A stretch of DNA of 64,000 nt, taken from Symbiotaphrina buchneri (taxonomy: Eukaryota; Ascomycota; Symbiotaphrinales; Symbiotaphrinaceae). Both the position numbers and the translations under genes were made by a program. The notes beneath the pieces were generated by a model. It did not search any database, was not told where the DNA came from, and saw only the letters and a list, made by a program, of their open reading frames with translations. This document shows, piece after piece, positions 12,504 to 22,739 of this stretch (the first letter of the stretch is position 1; each line of letters opens with the position of its first letter). The DNA is taken from contig BCIG01000009.1 in NCBI GenBank assembly GCA_001599915.1, positions 726,668-790,667 of the forward strand, read 5' to 3'.

Positions 12504-14263
12504 ATGGTTCAAACAAAACAGACGTCCGAGAGCAGTTTCGATGCTGCCATTGAGCTTGAACATGGTCCGGAGAATGGCATTGATGCCGAGCAACCTCCTC
12601 CTCTCGGACGGAACAAAACTTACGAATGGAATAACATTATACTTAATTTTTCTCCAGCGTAAGATAATCCATCCCGGTGAATCTTGTATATTTTGTCTTT
12701 GAACAATGGCTGACCTGTCATCAAATCTTTCAGGTGGTTCGCCGTCAACATGGGAACAGGCATCACTGCTATTCTCCTCGAGAGACTGCCTTATCAATTT
12801 AGAGGCCTGCATTACATTGCGATCATCATATTTGTTCTCAATGTTCTCTTGTTCATCGTATTTTCGACCATTACCATCGGGCGATACCTCTTTTGGCCTT
12901 CCAAGTTTAAAGCTATGCTCCTTCACCCGGCTCAGTCACTATTCACGGGAACGTTTCCGATGGGTTTCGCAACAATCGTCAATCTCGTTGTATATATCTG
13001 CGTTCCCGCCTGGGGCTCTTGGGCCGTGTCGCTAGCGTGGGCCATGTGGTGGATTGACGTGGTCTTGAGTGTGGCTACTTGTTTTATTGTTCCCTTCCTA
13101 CTGTACGTTGCAAGAGCCTTCCTTGACATGTCCGAACCGGCTCTACTGATCACCCAATACTGCCTCCAGGACCTATAAGCATGACCATACTGTCTCACGA
13201 CGTATTTAACCCAGCTCGTGTAGCTCTTTAATCGACGAACAGTCNAACCCTTCATAATTTCTGCATTCATGTGGATGAGCTAAGCCGACATCGAGGTGCC
13301 AAACTGCGCACTCAATTTGTACTCTCTGGCGCAATTAGCCTGTTCAAGTATTGTTATCATAAAGACTCTTTATTCTTTATTTCCATCTTTCACAAAATGG
13401 TGACGCCCAGCTGGAACGCATGACGGCGGCATGGCTCTTGCCCATCGTTGCGACCGTTGTCGCGGCTGCTTCCGGGGGTGTCGTGGCCAGCGTCTTGGAA
13501 AACGAACAACATGTTGCGTTGACGGTGGTGGTGTCCTACATTCAGTGGGGAACGGGCGTTCCATTTGCTTTGCTGGTGATGGCGATATACTTGCAACGTT
13601 TGGCCTTTCATAAGCTCCCGCCGAAGGAAGTTGCCGTCAACGTGTTTCTCCCACTCGGCCCGCTTGGCCAGGGTAGCTTTGGGTACGAAATTCTTTAAGA
13701 AGCAGCAGAAGGATTGCTAATCAAGAGCACAGGATTATGCAACTTGGAAAGGTGTCCAGGGATGTACTGTCGAAGGTTTCCCGCTCCCTGCAACAGAATC
13801 AACCTTCGATCTCCATACTGACAGAGTGATCCAGTCACAATTCCTCTCCCCACTTGCTGGTGAAGTGTTCTACGACGTCGGAACCCTAGTCGCGTTTGTG
13901 ATGTGGGGGTTTGGACTCATATGGCTATTTTTTGCGGTAGCAGCCGTCTCACGAGGTCGGTTTCCATTTAACCTAGGTTGGTGGGCTTTCACCTTCCCAC
14001 TCGGTAAGCCCCTTTCCCATTCGAAGGTCGACAAGCCTCTGAATGCAAACAAGGCGTTTTCACCACCGCGACGACCATGTTCGGGACCGAGCTTTCCTCA
14101 ACAGCTTTCAAAGTCATCGGAACGGTAAGATTCTTCGGGTCAGATCCGAGTCTCCAATGCTGATGGTTTATAGTTCCTATCTATCTGTGTGACTTGTCTT
14201 TGGTTGCTAGTTCTCGGCAAAACGATCCAGAAATCTGTTACCGGCGAGCTGTTCAAGGGCTAG
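12504..14263 (+). CDS. SSU1-type sulfite efflux pump / TDT-family transporter
   Basis: Plasma-membrane exporter of the tellurite-resistance/dicarboxylate transporter family, to which yeast Ssu1 belongs. Proposed exons: 12504-12658, 12734-13102, 13365-13682, 13733-13763, 13835-14003, 14054-14124 and 14174-14263, giving exactly 400 residues. Family landmarks are WFAVNMGTGIT after intron 1, LERMTAAWLLPIVAT, GPLGQGSFGIMQLGK, SPLAGEVFYDVG and LGWWAFTFPLG. The fourth intron (13764-13834) has an ACTGAC branch site. The second intron is 262 nt, far longer than its neighbours, and contains the only ambiguous base (13245); its acceptor is the least certain boundary. The divergent neighbour is a TauD-like dioxygenase. 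Confidence 0.85.
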
Positions 14264-14466
14264 AATTAGAACATTTCAGTATGCACTTGATTCGTGCGAG
14301 ATCATTGCAGAGATCCTCGAAAGGTTCCAGGAGAGGTAAATTGGCATCACTTATTTCTAGATATAGAGGGACGAAATAGTACGATCTAGACTGGCAGAAC
14401 GAACCCTATATCATATGATGTTTGGTACATTTGCCAGAATACTCTTTAGACACGAAGTTCATATTG

Positions 14467-17391
14467 CTATTCGACTGGAAACATGGTTGGCCAATAGTCC
14501 AATCCAAGATCGCCTCCATTTCCAAGGTCGGACATCCAAGGCGGCGCAGTCACGCCCCCTACTGCTGTCTCTGGGGGCTGCCATGTCCACCCCAAGTCCG
14601 ACGCGAACATGTCTTGCAGGTCATAGTACCTGTTCTGATCAGCCACAGAGGTTGAGCTCCCCATATGAAAGCCCGGGCCATTGGCAGGAGTATAATTTTG
14701 CGCAAGACCTCCGTCTGAACTGTATCGAGATCGCGTTGAGATGCTCGAACGCGCAAGGTGCGCTGGAGACATGGTCTGTTCGGGTGCGTGCTTTTCTGGG
14801 ATCCCCTTCCGAGCCATACGGTAGATGGAAAAAGGGTGGAGGACGTAGTCTGGGGCACTTTGGACAGGCGTGCCGGGAATGCTGGGTCTATATTACCTCT
14901 GTTGGTTAGTAATTCGATTCAACTGCGTGATAGTAGATGGGGAACCAGAGCATCACCTTTCGTCACCGATATTAGATGGGCACAAGTCGTGCGGCAGAAG
15001 ATTCCGCCTGATAGTTTCAACTCCTATTCCTGCCTTTTCGAGCATCATTTCGGCGGCCGCACACTAGCGTCAAAACAAAGTCAGTCTCTTCCCTAGCGAA
15101 GCTTTATCTTCAGGTAATGGATAAAGATACCAGGGGGTCAGCCATAGCAAAGAGAGATCGCATGAGTTTTAGTGCCTCGATGTTGCGTTGGAGATAAGGG
15201 ATTGTATCCATTATGATAGTCTTTCCACTGTCTGTATCCCGATCGATGACGTGCGTGATGTGATATATCATGATCCGACTGCTATCATAGATTATGGACG
15301 GTTGCCACGAGTCGGCCAGGGTCTTCACACCATGTCTCATCGCCTCACTGGTAACTGCAGCAAGACTTTTCGCATTTTCATAGAGCGTATCTCTCAAATG
15401 TCCGAGAAAGTGGGATTGCTCGGGCGGAAATTCAAATCCGACCCGGAGTTTGAAAAGCATCGGTGCTCCAATGCGGTATAGATCACACATTGTCTGATGA
15501 TACGCGTGATGAAGGAGACACAGTGGACCCAGCTGTGACGATTCCTTTCTGGTATATATCGTAGTCGCGTTGAACTGTACATCTCTGGGGAGTCCATTGT
15601 ACCATCCCCGACACTCAGCGTCTAGAGAGGCAAATTCCGAATCCGGAAGCCACGGCACTTTTGCGGTGTCGAGGTGTTTTATGTAGCTATGAGACATATT
15701 AGCACAATTAATACAAATATGGAAGTTGACCATTCACCGAAGCACACGTTTCCTAATCTTGATCAGTTGCACAAAGTAGGCCATGATGCCTATATTGTCC
15801 CGTGGATCCGGCGGTATTAGCTCCGGTGCAAGGAAGCTCATCACCTGGCCCTGATCCAATGTCGGAGTGATACAGGGTTTCTGCAAGTTGAAATTCCGAT
15901 CATTGCAAGGAAGCTGAATCTTGATATCCTTTTCGTCGAATAGTGTCAACTGATCAACTCCGCTCCCAATAAACACATCTTGAATATAACAGCTCCACAT
16001 CAGTCGGCGCCGTGACTCTCTGACTCCGGTCGACGGAGCAGGCCCGGCCTCTTCGCAAAGGATATCTGTCGAATACTCTAAATTGATCTGCAGGGCTTGT
16101 GCCATTCGCGATGAGATTGCACTGAGCATGAAAGCATTTGCATAGTTTCCTCTTCGAAGCTGGTAGTCCAGAAGCAGCACGGTAGCCTATGTAGAATTCT
16201 TAGCCTTCCAGCTCTACCCAAAGAGGCCGGCAACTACGAAAATAGAGGTCACAACAGCAGAAAAGATTACGCACCATGAGGTTCTCAACAGAGATCTTAT
16301 CTAGCTCGTTCAGGATCAGGCGTTGGCAGATCTTTGCCCACTCGTTCCCTGCCAGCAAGACAGAGCGAGGTGATAGTCTTTCTATCGTGTCGCTGTATTC
16401 AAGGGCGTAAAACCTTTCAACTGAATCAGCACCGACGAATGATGGCTTACAGTTGACGAAGACTTACTGTGCACCAAGCGCACAGATGATATGGAGAAGA
16501 GCATGCTGACCGTTATCCTCCGCAAGTTCCTCATCAAGCTTTTGGAGAAACGAGGGCTTGTGAATGAAGGCAAACCGCAAAGGATGAACGTTTGCAAAAT
16601 ACTGGGTGACTAAACCCTGGATCTGCTCAGCACGAGGGAGTTTGGTTGACCATAACCTAGAGCTAATCAGTATTTTTTACATAGTAATGTGACAATCAAT
16701 TACCAAGACAAGGATGTTTGGTCGGTCGTTTGTTGTAGCTGAGATGTGTCGTAACTTGGAAGGCCTGGATCCACAGTGCTATCGTCCGTCTGATTCGGCG
16801 ATCGGAGTCCAATGAGGGTACTTGTACTGTCATAGCGAGGAGTTTTCGGAAGCTCTTCCATTCGCTGTGTCCATGCAGGTTCCGACAAAGCCTCATAGAT
16901 GCATTCTGACCCTCTCTGTTGGCACTTTAAACATGGCGGCTTGCCTCCTGAGCATTTTATTTTAGACGTCCGGCATGCGACGCACGATCTGTATGCTCGC
17001 GGTTCTTTACTCCCGCGTTCGGAAGGGCTGTTTGCGCAATCGAACACCGGCGGACGTCGAGATGGGGAGCTCTTGCCTATACATTCAAGACGAAGCCGTT
17101 CGCAGTTCCCACACCTCCCTGGTCTTTCATCGCATTTGACCTACGCCAAAGGGACTCAGCATAACGGATTTGTAACAAGTCAATACGAGGCTGCTCACCT
17201 TACGCGCACGACAAGTATTACATGCTGGGTGATTCAGCAGCTGCATGTTGCTTTCCAATCTGGGGCACAGTGAAGACCATGTTGGACTTACCTCGGTGTG
17301 AACGGGGACCTCGTCGTGATCTCGAGGTCCGTACGGTGACAAGCCTCGTAGCTTCACCACGAGCTTCTTCTTGCTGAAGCGTGTAATCCAT
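14467..17391 (-). CDS. Fungal transcription factor with two tandem Zn2Cys6 clusters
   Basis: Nuclear DNA-binding regulator. Exons 17391-17292, 17224-17199 and 17140 onward read RRGPRSHRACNTCRARK then VKCDERPGRCGNCERLRLEC, a complete Zn2Cys6 cluster. About 30 residues later comes a second: CVACRTSKIKCSGG followed by PPCLKCQQRGSEC. A Fungal_trans-type middle domain follows, with FANVHPLRFAFIHKPSFL, YANAFMLSAISSRMAQAL, RRRLMWSCYIQDVFIGSG and a long helical part to about 15110. The C-terminus is low-complexity and acidic, ending YWPTMFPVE. Further introns lie near 16690-16645, 16470-16420, 16270-16190, 15735-15690 and 15110-14880. It sits tail-to-tail with the sulfite exporter and may control the dioxygenase/exporter pair; this is inferred from position. 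Confidence 0.88.
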
Positions 17392-17817
17392 CGTCAGGGA
17401 ATCATCGCTGTTGTGCAGGAATGATGCATTCGGACGGTCGGTAAAGATGTGCGGGTGGTCGGAAGGCGAGAAGTGCGGGGTAAAAGTTGGGTTTCCCCGT
17501 GTCTTGGCACTTACTGCATGCTGTATCGTACTCTATGGGGGATTTGGGTCAGAGGCCTGTCATCGATGATTTTGTTCATTTCGTATAGCAACAGGTCCTG
17601 AGAAAGTCAACCTTTGATCAATAGCTGGGCTCTGCAATATAGATTGTACTTGCAATCATCTGTTGTACCACCGTCGTTTGGAAACATTGTCTCTTCTTGG
17701 GATTCAACCATAAGCTCTACGTCGGCCCGGAGGCACAGTCTTCCAACCTGAAAGAAGCCCGATAAGAAGCCGTGTTGACACGCTGACACAGGTGGCATCC
17801 CCTGGACTTGGCAAGAA
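17392..17817. other. Intergenic: upstream region of the double-zinc-cluster regulator
   Basis: No gene is seen. It contains the promoter of the regulator starting at 17391 and the 3' flank of the hydrolase remnant. Confidence 0.5.
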
Positions 17818-18409
17818 TTAAAGGCCACTCCCGGAATCAGCAGAATCACCGGAACGGAAAGTGCTGCCCATGCGTAATTTCCCCAAATAGCAAAGTAAGA
17901 CTGGACCAACGATGTCCGGCCGCTCGAACATCGGTGCGTGTCCGGCACCATGCACTGTAATCATTTCCGTTCTGCTGAAGTTCGATGCAACCCATTGCGC
18001 CTCCGCCAGGGGGTCTTTCCAGTCCGGATCCGCATCACCAATAACAACAAGGACCGGAGCGCGGACGCGCTCAATCCACGGCGCAACGACGCTATGATCA
18101 GCCGCGGACGAGGCATGGAACGCCTTCCAACGCCCAGGGCGTCTCAGCATCGCGGTCGACTTCGCTGTCGGCCAGGAAATCGTCGGCGGTCGCTTCGTCA
18201 CCGTAGCGGTTGAACTGTGCCGTGCTGTCACCGTGTCCACGGAGATCGACGCGCGCCACGCGGTAGCCAGAGGAGATGAGTTGTGCAGCGATCGGCGCAT
18301 ATGCATCGCGTGTGTCCCCCAAACCTGGCGAGCAGATGATGAGAGGTCCGTCACCCTCAACCTCCACTGCAAGCTTTCCTCCATCAGTGTCGATAAAGGT
18401 AATCGACAT
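17818..18409 (-). pseudogene. Alpha/beta-hydrolase remnant lacking the nucleophile region
   Basis: From ATG 18409 the first 80 or so residues are a normal N-terminal half (PLIICSPGLGDTRDAYAP, VDLRGHGDST, EATADDFLA). Around 18180-18150 the frame changes. The other frame then gives the normal C-terminal half (PGRWKAFHAS, RVRAPVLVVIGDADPDW with the acid residue, VHGAGHAPMFERP with the catalytic His). Roughly 100 residues expected between the halves, including the G-x-S-x-G serine elbow, are absent from the DNA, so an intron cannot explain it. An internal deletion is the simplest reading. The parent gene is intronless and resembles bacterial hydrolases. It can hardly be an active enzyme. Confidence 0.75.
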
Positions 18410-18994
18410 ATCGAGATAGCGCCTGATGTGAGCCTCCGAGGGTGGGCTTGTGAGAAGAGAAGAGATCTTGTCTCATAAAACTGACTCTACATCTCCTGCC
18501 CTGAAGTCCAACAACACTTCAACGACATGAACAAGGCCTTTCAATGCGTCATATGTACAACGTTTTCCAAGAATAACATCAGCAGAGTTCTTATGGGATT
18601 TAAGCAAGTTTTTGAATGCTGGAGCTAATTGATGTATGCTTTGATCCGTCGTGTGGAGATGTGTTTCGTTCCCGTTGCACCCGAGCGTAACATCCTTATT
18701 CGGGAGCTACACTCGCTCCGCGGCCGGTCTAAGACCTTCAGATTGATACAACAGAATAGCTACTCTTCGTTAGGGGTGAAATTGTAGAGCTTTACTGGGC
18801 AAATTGCAACACTGATTCCTAGGCGATCGATCTCTGTGAGATCTCATGTTTCGAGATTAGTACTATCATGTTATATTTAATGTCTAACAAATTGTTGCAC
18901 AGTACATGAGCGACCCCTTCGCAAGAATCGATAGACCAAGTTCCATGGAATCTGGCACTGCCCCACCATACCATGACCGGCCACCTGTAGCACA
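18410..18994. other. Intergenic between hydrolase remnant and SDR
   Basis: No gene or clear signal is recognised; AT-rich toward 18850-18900. Confidence 0.45.
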
Positions 18995-19738
18995 TCAGAT
19001 TTGGGCCAGGCCACCATCTACGGCAACCTCGCTGGCAGTCATGAAGCTGCTATCCCGCGACGCGAGGAACGCAGCCGCGGCCCCAATCTCCGCCGGATTC
19101 GCCATACGCTGGAGCGGATTGAGCGCCGCAAAGACCTTCATACCCTCCTCCCCCAGCGCTTCCTTCGCGAGTTCCGTCGCAGTCGGCCCAGGCGACAGCA
19201 CGTTTACGCGAATACCCGTTCCCTTCAAGTCCTCTGCCCAAGTGCGCGCGAGGTTGCGTATCGCCGCCTTGCTCGCAGCATAAAGGCTAAACGCCGGGGC
19301 ACCTGTCGTGCCAGCGCTGGATCCCGTCAGGATAATCGACCCGCCCTCGCGCATCAGCGGCAGCGCCTTCTGGACCGTGAAGATCGACCCCTTCACATTG
19401 GTATCGAGGATCTCGTCGCAGTGCTCGACGGTGATCTCGCCGAGGGGAAGCTGGCTTCCGGCCCCGGCGTTGGCGAAGACGATGTCGAGCGTTCCGCGCT
19501 CGGCCTTGACTGCCGCGTACAGTCGGTCCAGGTCGGCCAGGTTAGAGACTGAGCCCTGCACCCCGCGGGCATGGGGGCCAAGGTCGGCCACAGCTGCGTC
19601 GAGCGCTTCCTGGCGCCGCCCGAAGATGAACACGAAGGCGCCCTCCTCGATGAAGCGCTTTGCTGCTGCACGGCCGATGCCGGTGGCGCCGCCGGTGATC
19701 ACGGCTGTCTTTCCTTCCAGTCTAGTCATGTTGTGCAT
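18995..19738 (-). CDS. Short-chain dehydrogenase/reductase, bacterial-like, intronless
   Basis: A complete classical SDR of 247 residues from ATG 19738 (MHNMTRLEGK; a second ATG at 19729 is equally good). It shows the cofactor motif TGGATGIG, the structural NAGAG, the catalytic Ser in TGSSAGTTG, the YAASK catalytic pair and the PGPTAT loop. GRRQ after beta-strand 2 suggests NADP(H). Unlike nearly all neighbours it has no intron and is GC-rich, with a sequence closer to bacterial glucose-1-dehydrogenase-like SDRs. Possible past horizontal transfer is inferred. It could oxidise a sugar or lactol in the nearby sugar locus, but no substrate can be read from the sequence. Confidence 0.9.
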   Translation of the reverse strand: MHNMTRLEGKTAVITGGATGIGRAAAKRFIEEGAFVFIFGRRQEALDAAVADLGPHARGVQGSVSNLADLDRLYAAVKAERGTLDIVFANAGAGSQLPLGEITVEHCDEILDTNVKGSIFTVQKALPLMREGGSIILTGSSAGTTGAPAFSLYAASKAAIRNLARTWAEDLKGTGIRVNVLSPGPTATELAKEALGEEGMKVFAALNPLQRMANPAEIGAAAAFLASRDSSFMTASEVAVDGGLAQI

Positions 19739-20396
19739 CGTTTCTTGGAGCGCCACGGAAGCTAGGAAAATGATCAACTGGGAACAAGTATGCACTTCGA
19801 AACATCGTGGAGATCGATGGCTTTAAGAGCTGTCCGAGTGCTACGGGAAATGCTTGCGGACGATTCTTCTGCCATGACAAATCAAGGCCTGCAATCGGGG
19901 TCCGCGGCATGATGTCGCTGGCACATGTGGTTGGCCATTTTGCGGCGCGGCTTCGTGGTGCACGTTATACTGAATAGATGCTATTATAAATCATCCAGGT
20001 GTAGAAAGGGGGGAAAGCGAAGTGGTTCTACCCACAACTCCGCGGCTTTGTCGCTTAATAATATCACGGATGGGATTGTCATCCGCGGCTTTGATCGTTT
20101 GACTAATGCCACAATAACATGGAATCCATGATATTGTTTTGAAACTCTCATAAAGATTGGTTTTCTAAATTAGGATATGATATGAGGTAGCTGTAATGTT
20201 GTAGAGGAATGTTATCGCTAGAAAGTTGATGTACAATCAGACAGACAGTCATTCAATAGGACCAGTAGCAATTCACAAGTATCATTGTTTGTTTGAACGG
20301 CATCCATACAACTAGCTACCTAGGTAGTCTTATTCTAAAATCTGGCCTTAAGACGTCGTGTTTGCTAAGTTGGCCTGTAGAACCTGTGAAACTAAA
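19739..20396. other. Intergenic, AT-rich, no gene seen
   Basis: Upstream flank of the bacterial-like SDR and 3' flank of the second SDR. No motif, repeat or RNA gene is recognised. Confidence 0.45.
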
Positions 20397-21202
20397 CTAA
20401 AGTCGATATGGGCCAAAGTCCTTATATCCCGTGCCCTTGACGAAGGTCTGCAACCACGGGCCCTGCACCTTCGCCTCTGCGAGCTCCCAGAAGAGTGTCC
20501 CATGCGCCTCTCCGTCGACCTTGAAGATAGCCGTGCCGTCCGCCTTCCGTTCGTCGACATAGTAGAATCTATAAACAGTTAGTCCCTCCATCAACGTAAC
20601 CAAGTACGGCGTGGATGGCATACTTGAATCCTCGGTCTTTATATGCAGCCGCAGCAGCCATCATCATGTGTGCGGACGCCGACTTCCCGGCGCCTGCATC
20701 CATAAACGACGGGAGGACTGCAACGTTCAGGATATTTCCCGTGAAGAGAAATGTCTTTGTGGCAGAGGCAGGGAGCTCCGCGAAGCCGAGCACGGCTTGT
20801 TGTGCAGCGACAAAAGCACTGGTGGTGTTGATGGTCATGTCCCGGTCAAAACCAGTCAACGGAATGGCGAACGGGTCATTAGGGGGCGTTGGCGTATAGG
20901 CGGAGGCTGTATACTTTTAGTAGGCATTCGTCCAGAGTTTTCCGATACTGAGGCTTACCGTTGTAAACGACCACGCTTGGGATCCCCAGCGCCTGTCTCA
21001 CTCTTGTGAAAGCATTGATAACATCGTCGGGTTTGGAGAAGTCGCTCGTGATGTTCAATTGGTTGTCCGTGCTGTCTGCCTCCGTGAGTGATCGGGCTGC
21101 GAGCGCAACCTTGTAGCCTTTCGAGGCAAAGGTCCGAGCGACTGCCTGGCCGATATTGGACCCTGCGCCTAGGATGAGGATGACAAGAGACGTGGTGGCC
21201 AT
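20397..21202 (-). CDS. Short-chain dehydrogenase/reductase-like protein
   Basis: Exons 21202-20959, 20906-20624 and 20568-20397 give 232 residues. The N-terminus has a Rossmann motif variant (VILILGAGSNIGQAVA) and AARS after beta 2, consistent with NADP binding. Middle parts read NTTSAFVAAQQAV and KTFLFTGNILN. The catalytic Tyr-x-x-x-Lys is not evident: where it is expected the protein reads KSASAHMMMAAAAAYKDRG. This fits an atypical SDR of the kind often annotated simply as NAD(P)-binding. It is transcribed divergently from the NmrA-like gene. No substrate can be assigned. Confidence 0.82.
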
Positions 21203-21592
21203 GGTTCTGAGCGTAGGGAGAGACAGGTCTATGTGGTATCAAGCAAGAAGCACTTGCCAGCTCTATTTATATTCATCCGCAGAGGTTAGTCAAAAGGAGG
21301 CGGCTAATGCGGCATCCGTCCACGGATCCAGGGTGGTAGTGTCTCTGCCGATAGCGTTTCTAATCAACATTGTAGCTCCGCCGGAGCGGAGGCTTCCTAG
21401 ACACGACAATTTTGATCCCCGGTTTTCTCTAATTTCATGATTTATAATAGCTATGAATCTATGATAGCATGCATACAGCGTATATAAATTAGGGGCTGGC
21501 TGGTTAATGTATCAACGGCATCAGTGAGACCACCCTTCTCGACAACATATCTGAAACCACTGTAACTCACTTTACTCATTTAATTGCTCACA
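21203..21592. promoter_or_regulatory. Divergent promoter between SDR and NmrA-like gene
   Basis: A 390-bp shared upstream region. A TATATAAATTA sequence at about 21480-21490, roughly 105 bp before the plus-strand start, could be a TATA element. Confidence 0.45.
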
Positions 21593-22584
21593 ATGTCTCC
21601 TCGAATATTCGTTGTGGGCGCCACGGGGTACGCCGGAGGAGACTTCCCGACCGCCTTAGCCAACACCCACGCCGACTTCGAGATCCGAGTCCTTGTGCGT
21701 TCACTCGAGAAATCGCGCGTCCTAGCAACAAAGCTTCCATCCGTCCACTGCGTTGTTTCCGCATCTCACGATGTCCTCCTTGCTGAAAGCCAAGCCGCTG
21801 ACGTCGTGGTGCAAATCGCCAATGCAGACGACGAGGCCCTCTCCTTCACACTTCTGGAAGGTGTAACCAAGAACCCCGGCGGCATTTATATCCACATATC
21901 CGGAAGTGGAAACCTGTTCGATCTTTCTCTTCCACTGAGTGAGTTGGATCCTAGAGTCTATGGAGACATCAACCAGTCCGTCGAGGTCCTCAGCTTGCCT
22001 CGTGATCGTATCCACGCCGCTATTGAACAGGATTTGGTCGCCAAAGCCGAGACTACCAAGACTAAACTCGTGATATTGAGCTACCCGATGCTGTATGGAA
22101 GAGGTAGGGGTTTCTTCTCCACTCATGCCCAGCATTTTCAGCTGTATGTGAGAGCGGTGCTGGCGTACGGGACAGCCTTCGTCCTAGGAGCTGGGAAGAA
22201 TGTGATAAGCAGCGGTCACGTATACGATGCGACGGCTGCATTACTATTCGTCATCGATGAAGCATTGAAAGGTGAGACCGGCAGGATTACATGGGGTACA
22301 GACGGCTACTATATCGTCGAGACCTCAGAGTCTCCGTTCATGACGACGCAAGAGACGTTGCTGAAGTTCTGTACCAGCGAGGTCTGATTCTAACCAGAGA
22401 AGTTGAACATCTAGACGCAGATACAGTCTCTCAGTTCTGGGGATTCGGACCCATTGTCTGGGGTTCAAGTGCACGAGCTCGGGCAGAGAAGCTGCGGAGT
22501 CTGGGTTGGCAGCCCTCCGCCGCCTCGCGGCGTGACTCACTCAACGATATGGTTGACTCGGTCCTTGGTCCAATGGCTCATTGA
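21593..22584 (+). pseudogene. NmrA/epimerase-like NAD(P)-binding gene with a frameshift
   Basis: From ATG 21593 (MSPRIFVVGATGYAGGDFPT) the Rossmann motif GATGYAG opens a protein of the NAD-dependent epimerase/NmrA type, intact to about 22325 (TWGTDGYYIVE). The original frame then ends at 22387. Another frame supplies the expected C-terminus: ARDVAEVLYQRGLILT, FWGFGPIVWGSSARARAEKL, RDSLNDMVDSVLG, stop 22584. No intron of workable length separates the frames, so one or two bases were gained or lost between about 22310 and 22360. Either a recent pseudogene or a sequencing error. With the frame restored the protein would be about 330 residues, normal for the family. Confidence 0.7.
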
Positions 22585-22739
22585 GAGGGATGGGTGTCAA
22601 CGCACGAGGGGAAAAGGCTCGGCACAAAAAGGCTGGAGATACTATAGTCTGTCTTTTATAGCAACTTAGCTTCTTATTGTTGGATCCCGTTTGATCCCCT
22701 TGTCATATTGTAACTTGCTACAGAGCCGGGGCTGAATCA

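Noticed and set aside
13764-13834. Stop codon in the sulfite pump suggesting a pseudogene
   Set aside because: A 71-nt GT-AG intron with an ACTGAC branch site removes it and gives a 400-residue protein with all family landmarks.
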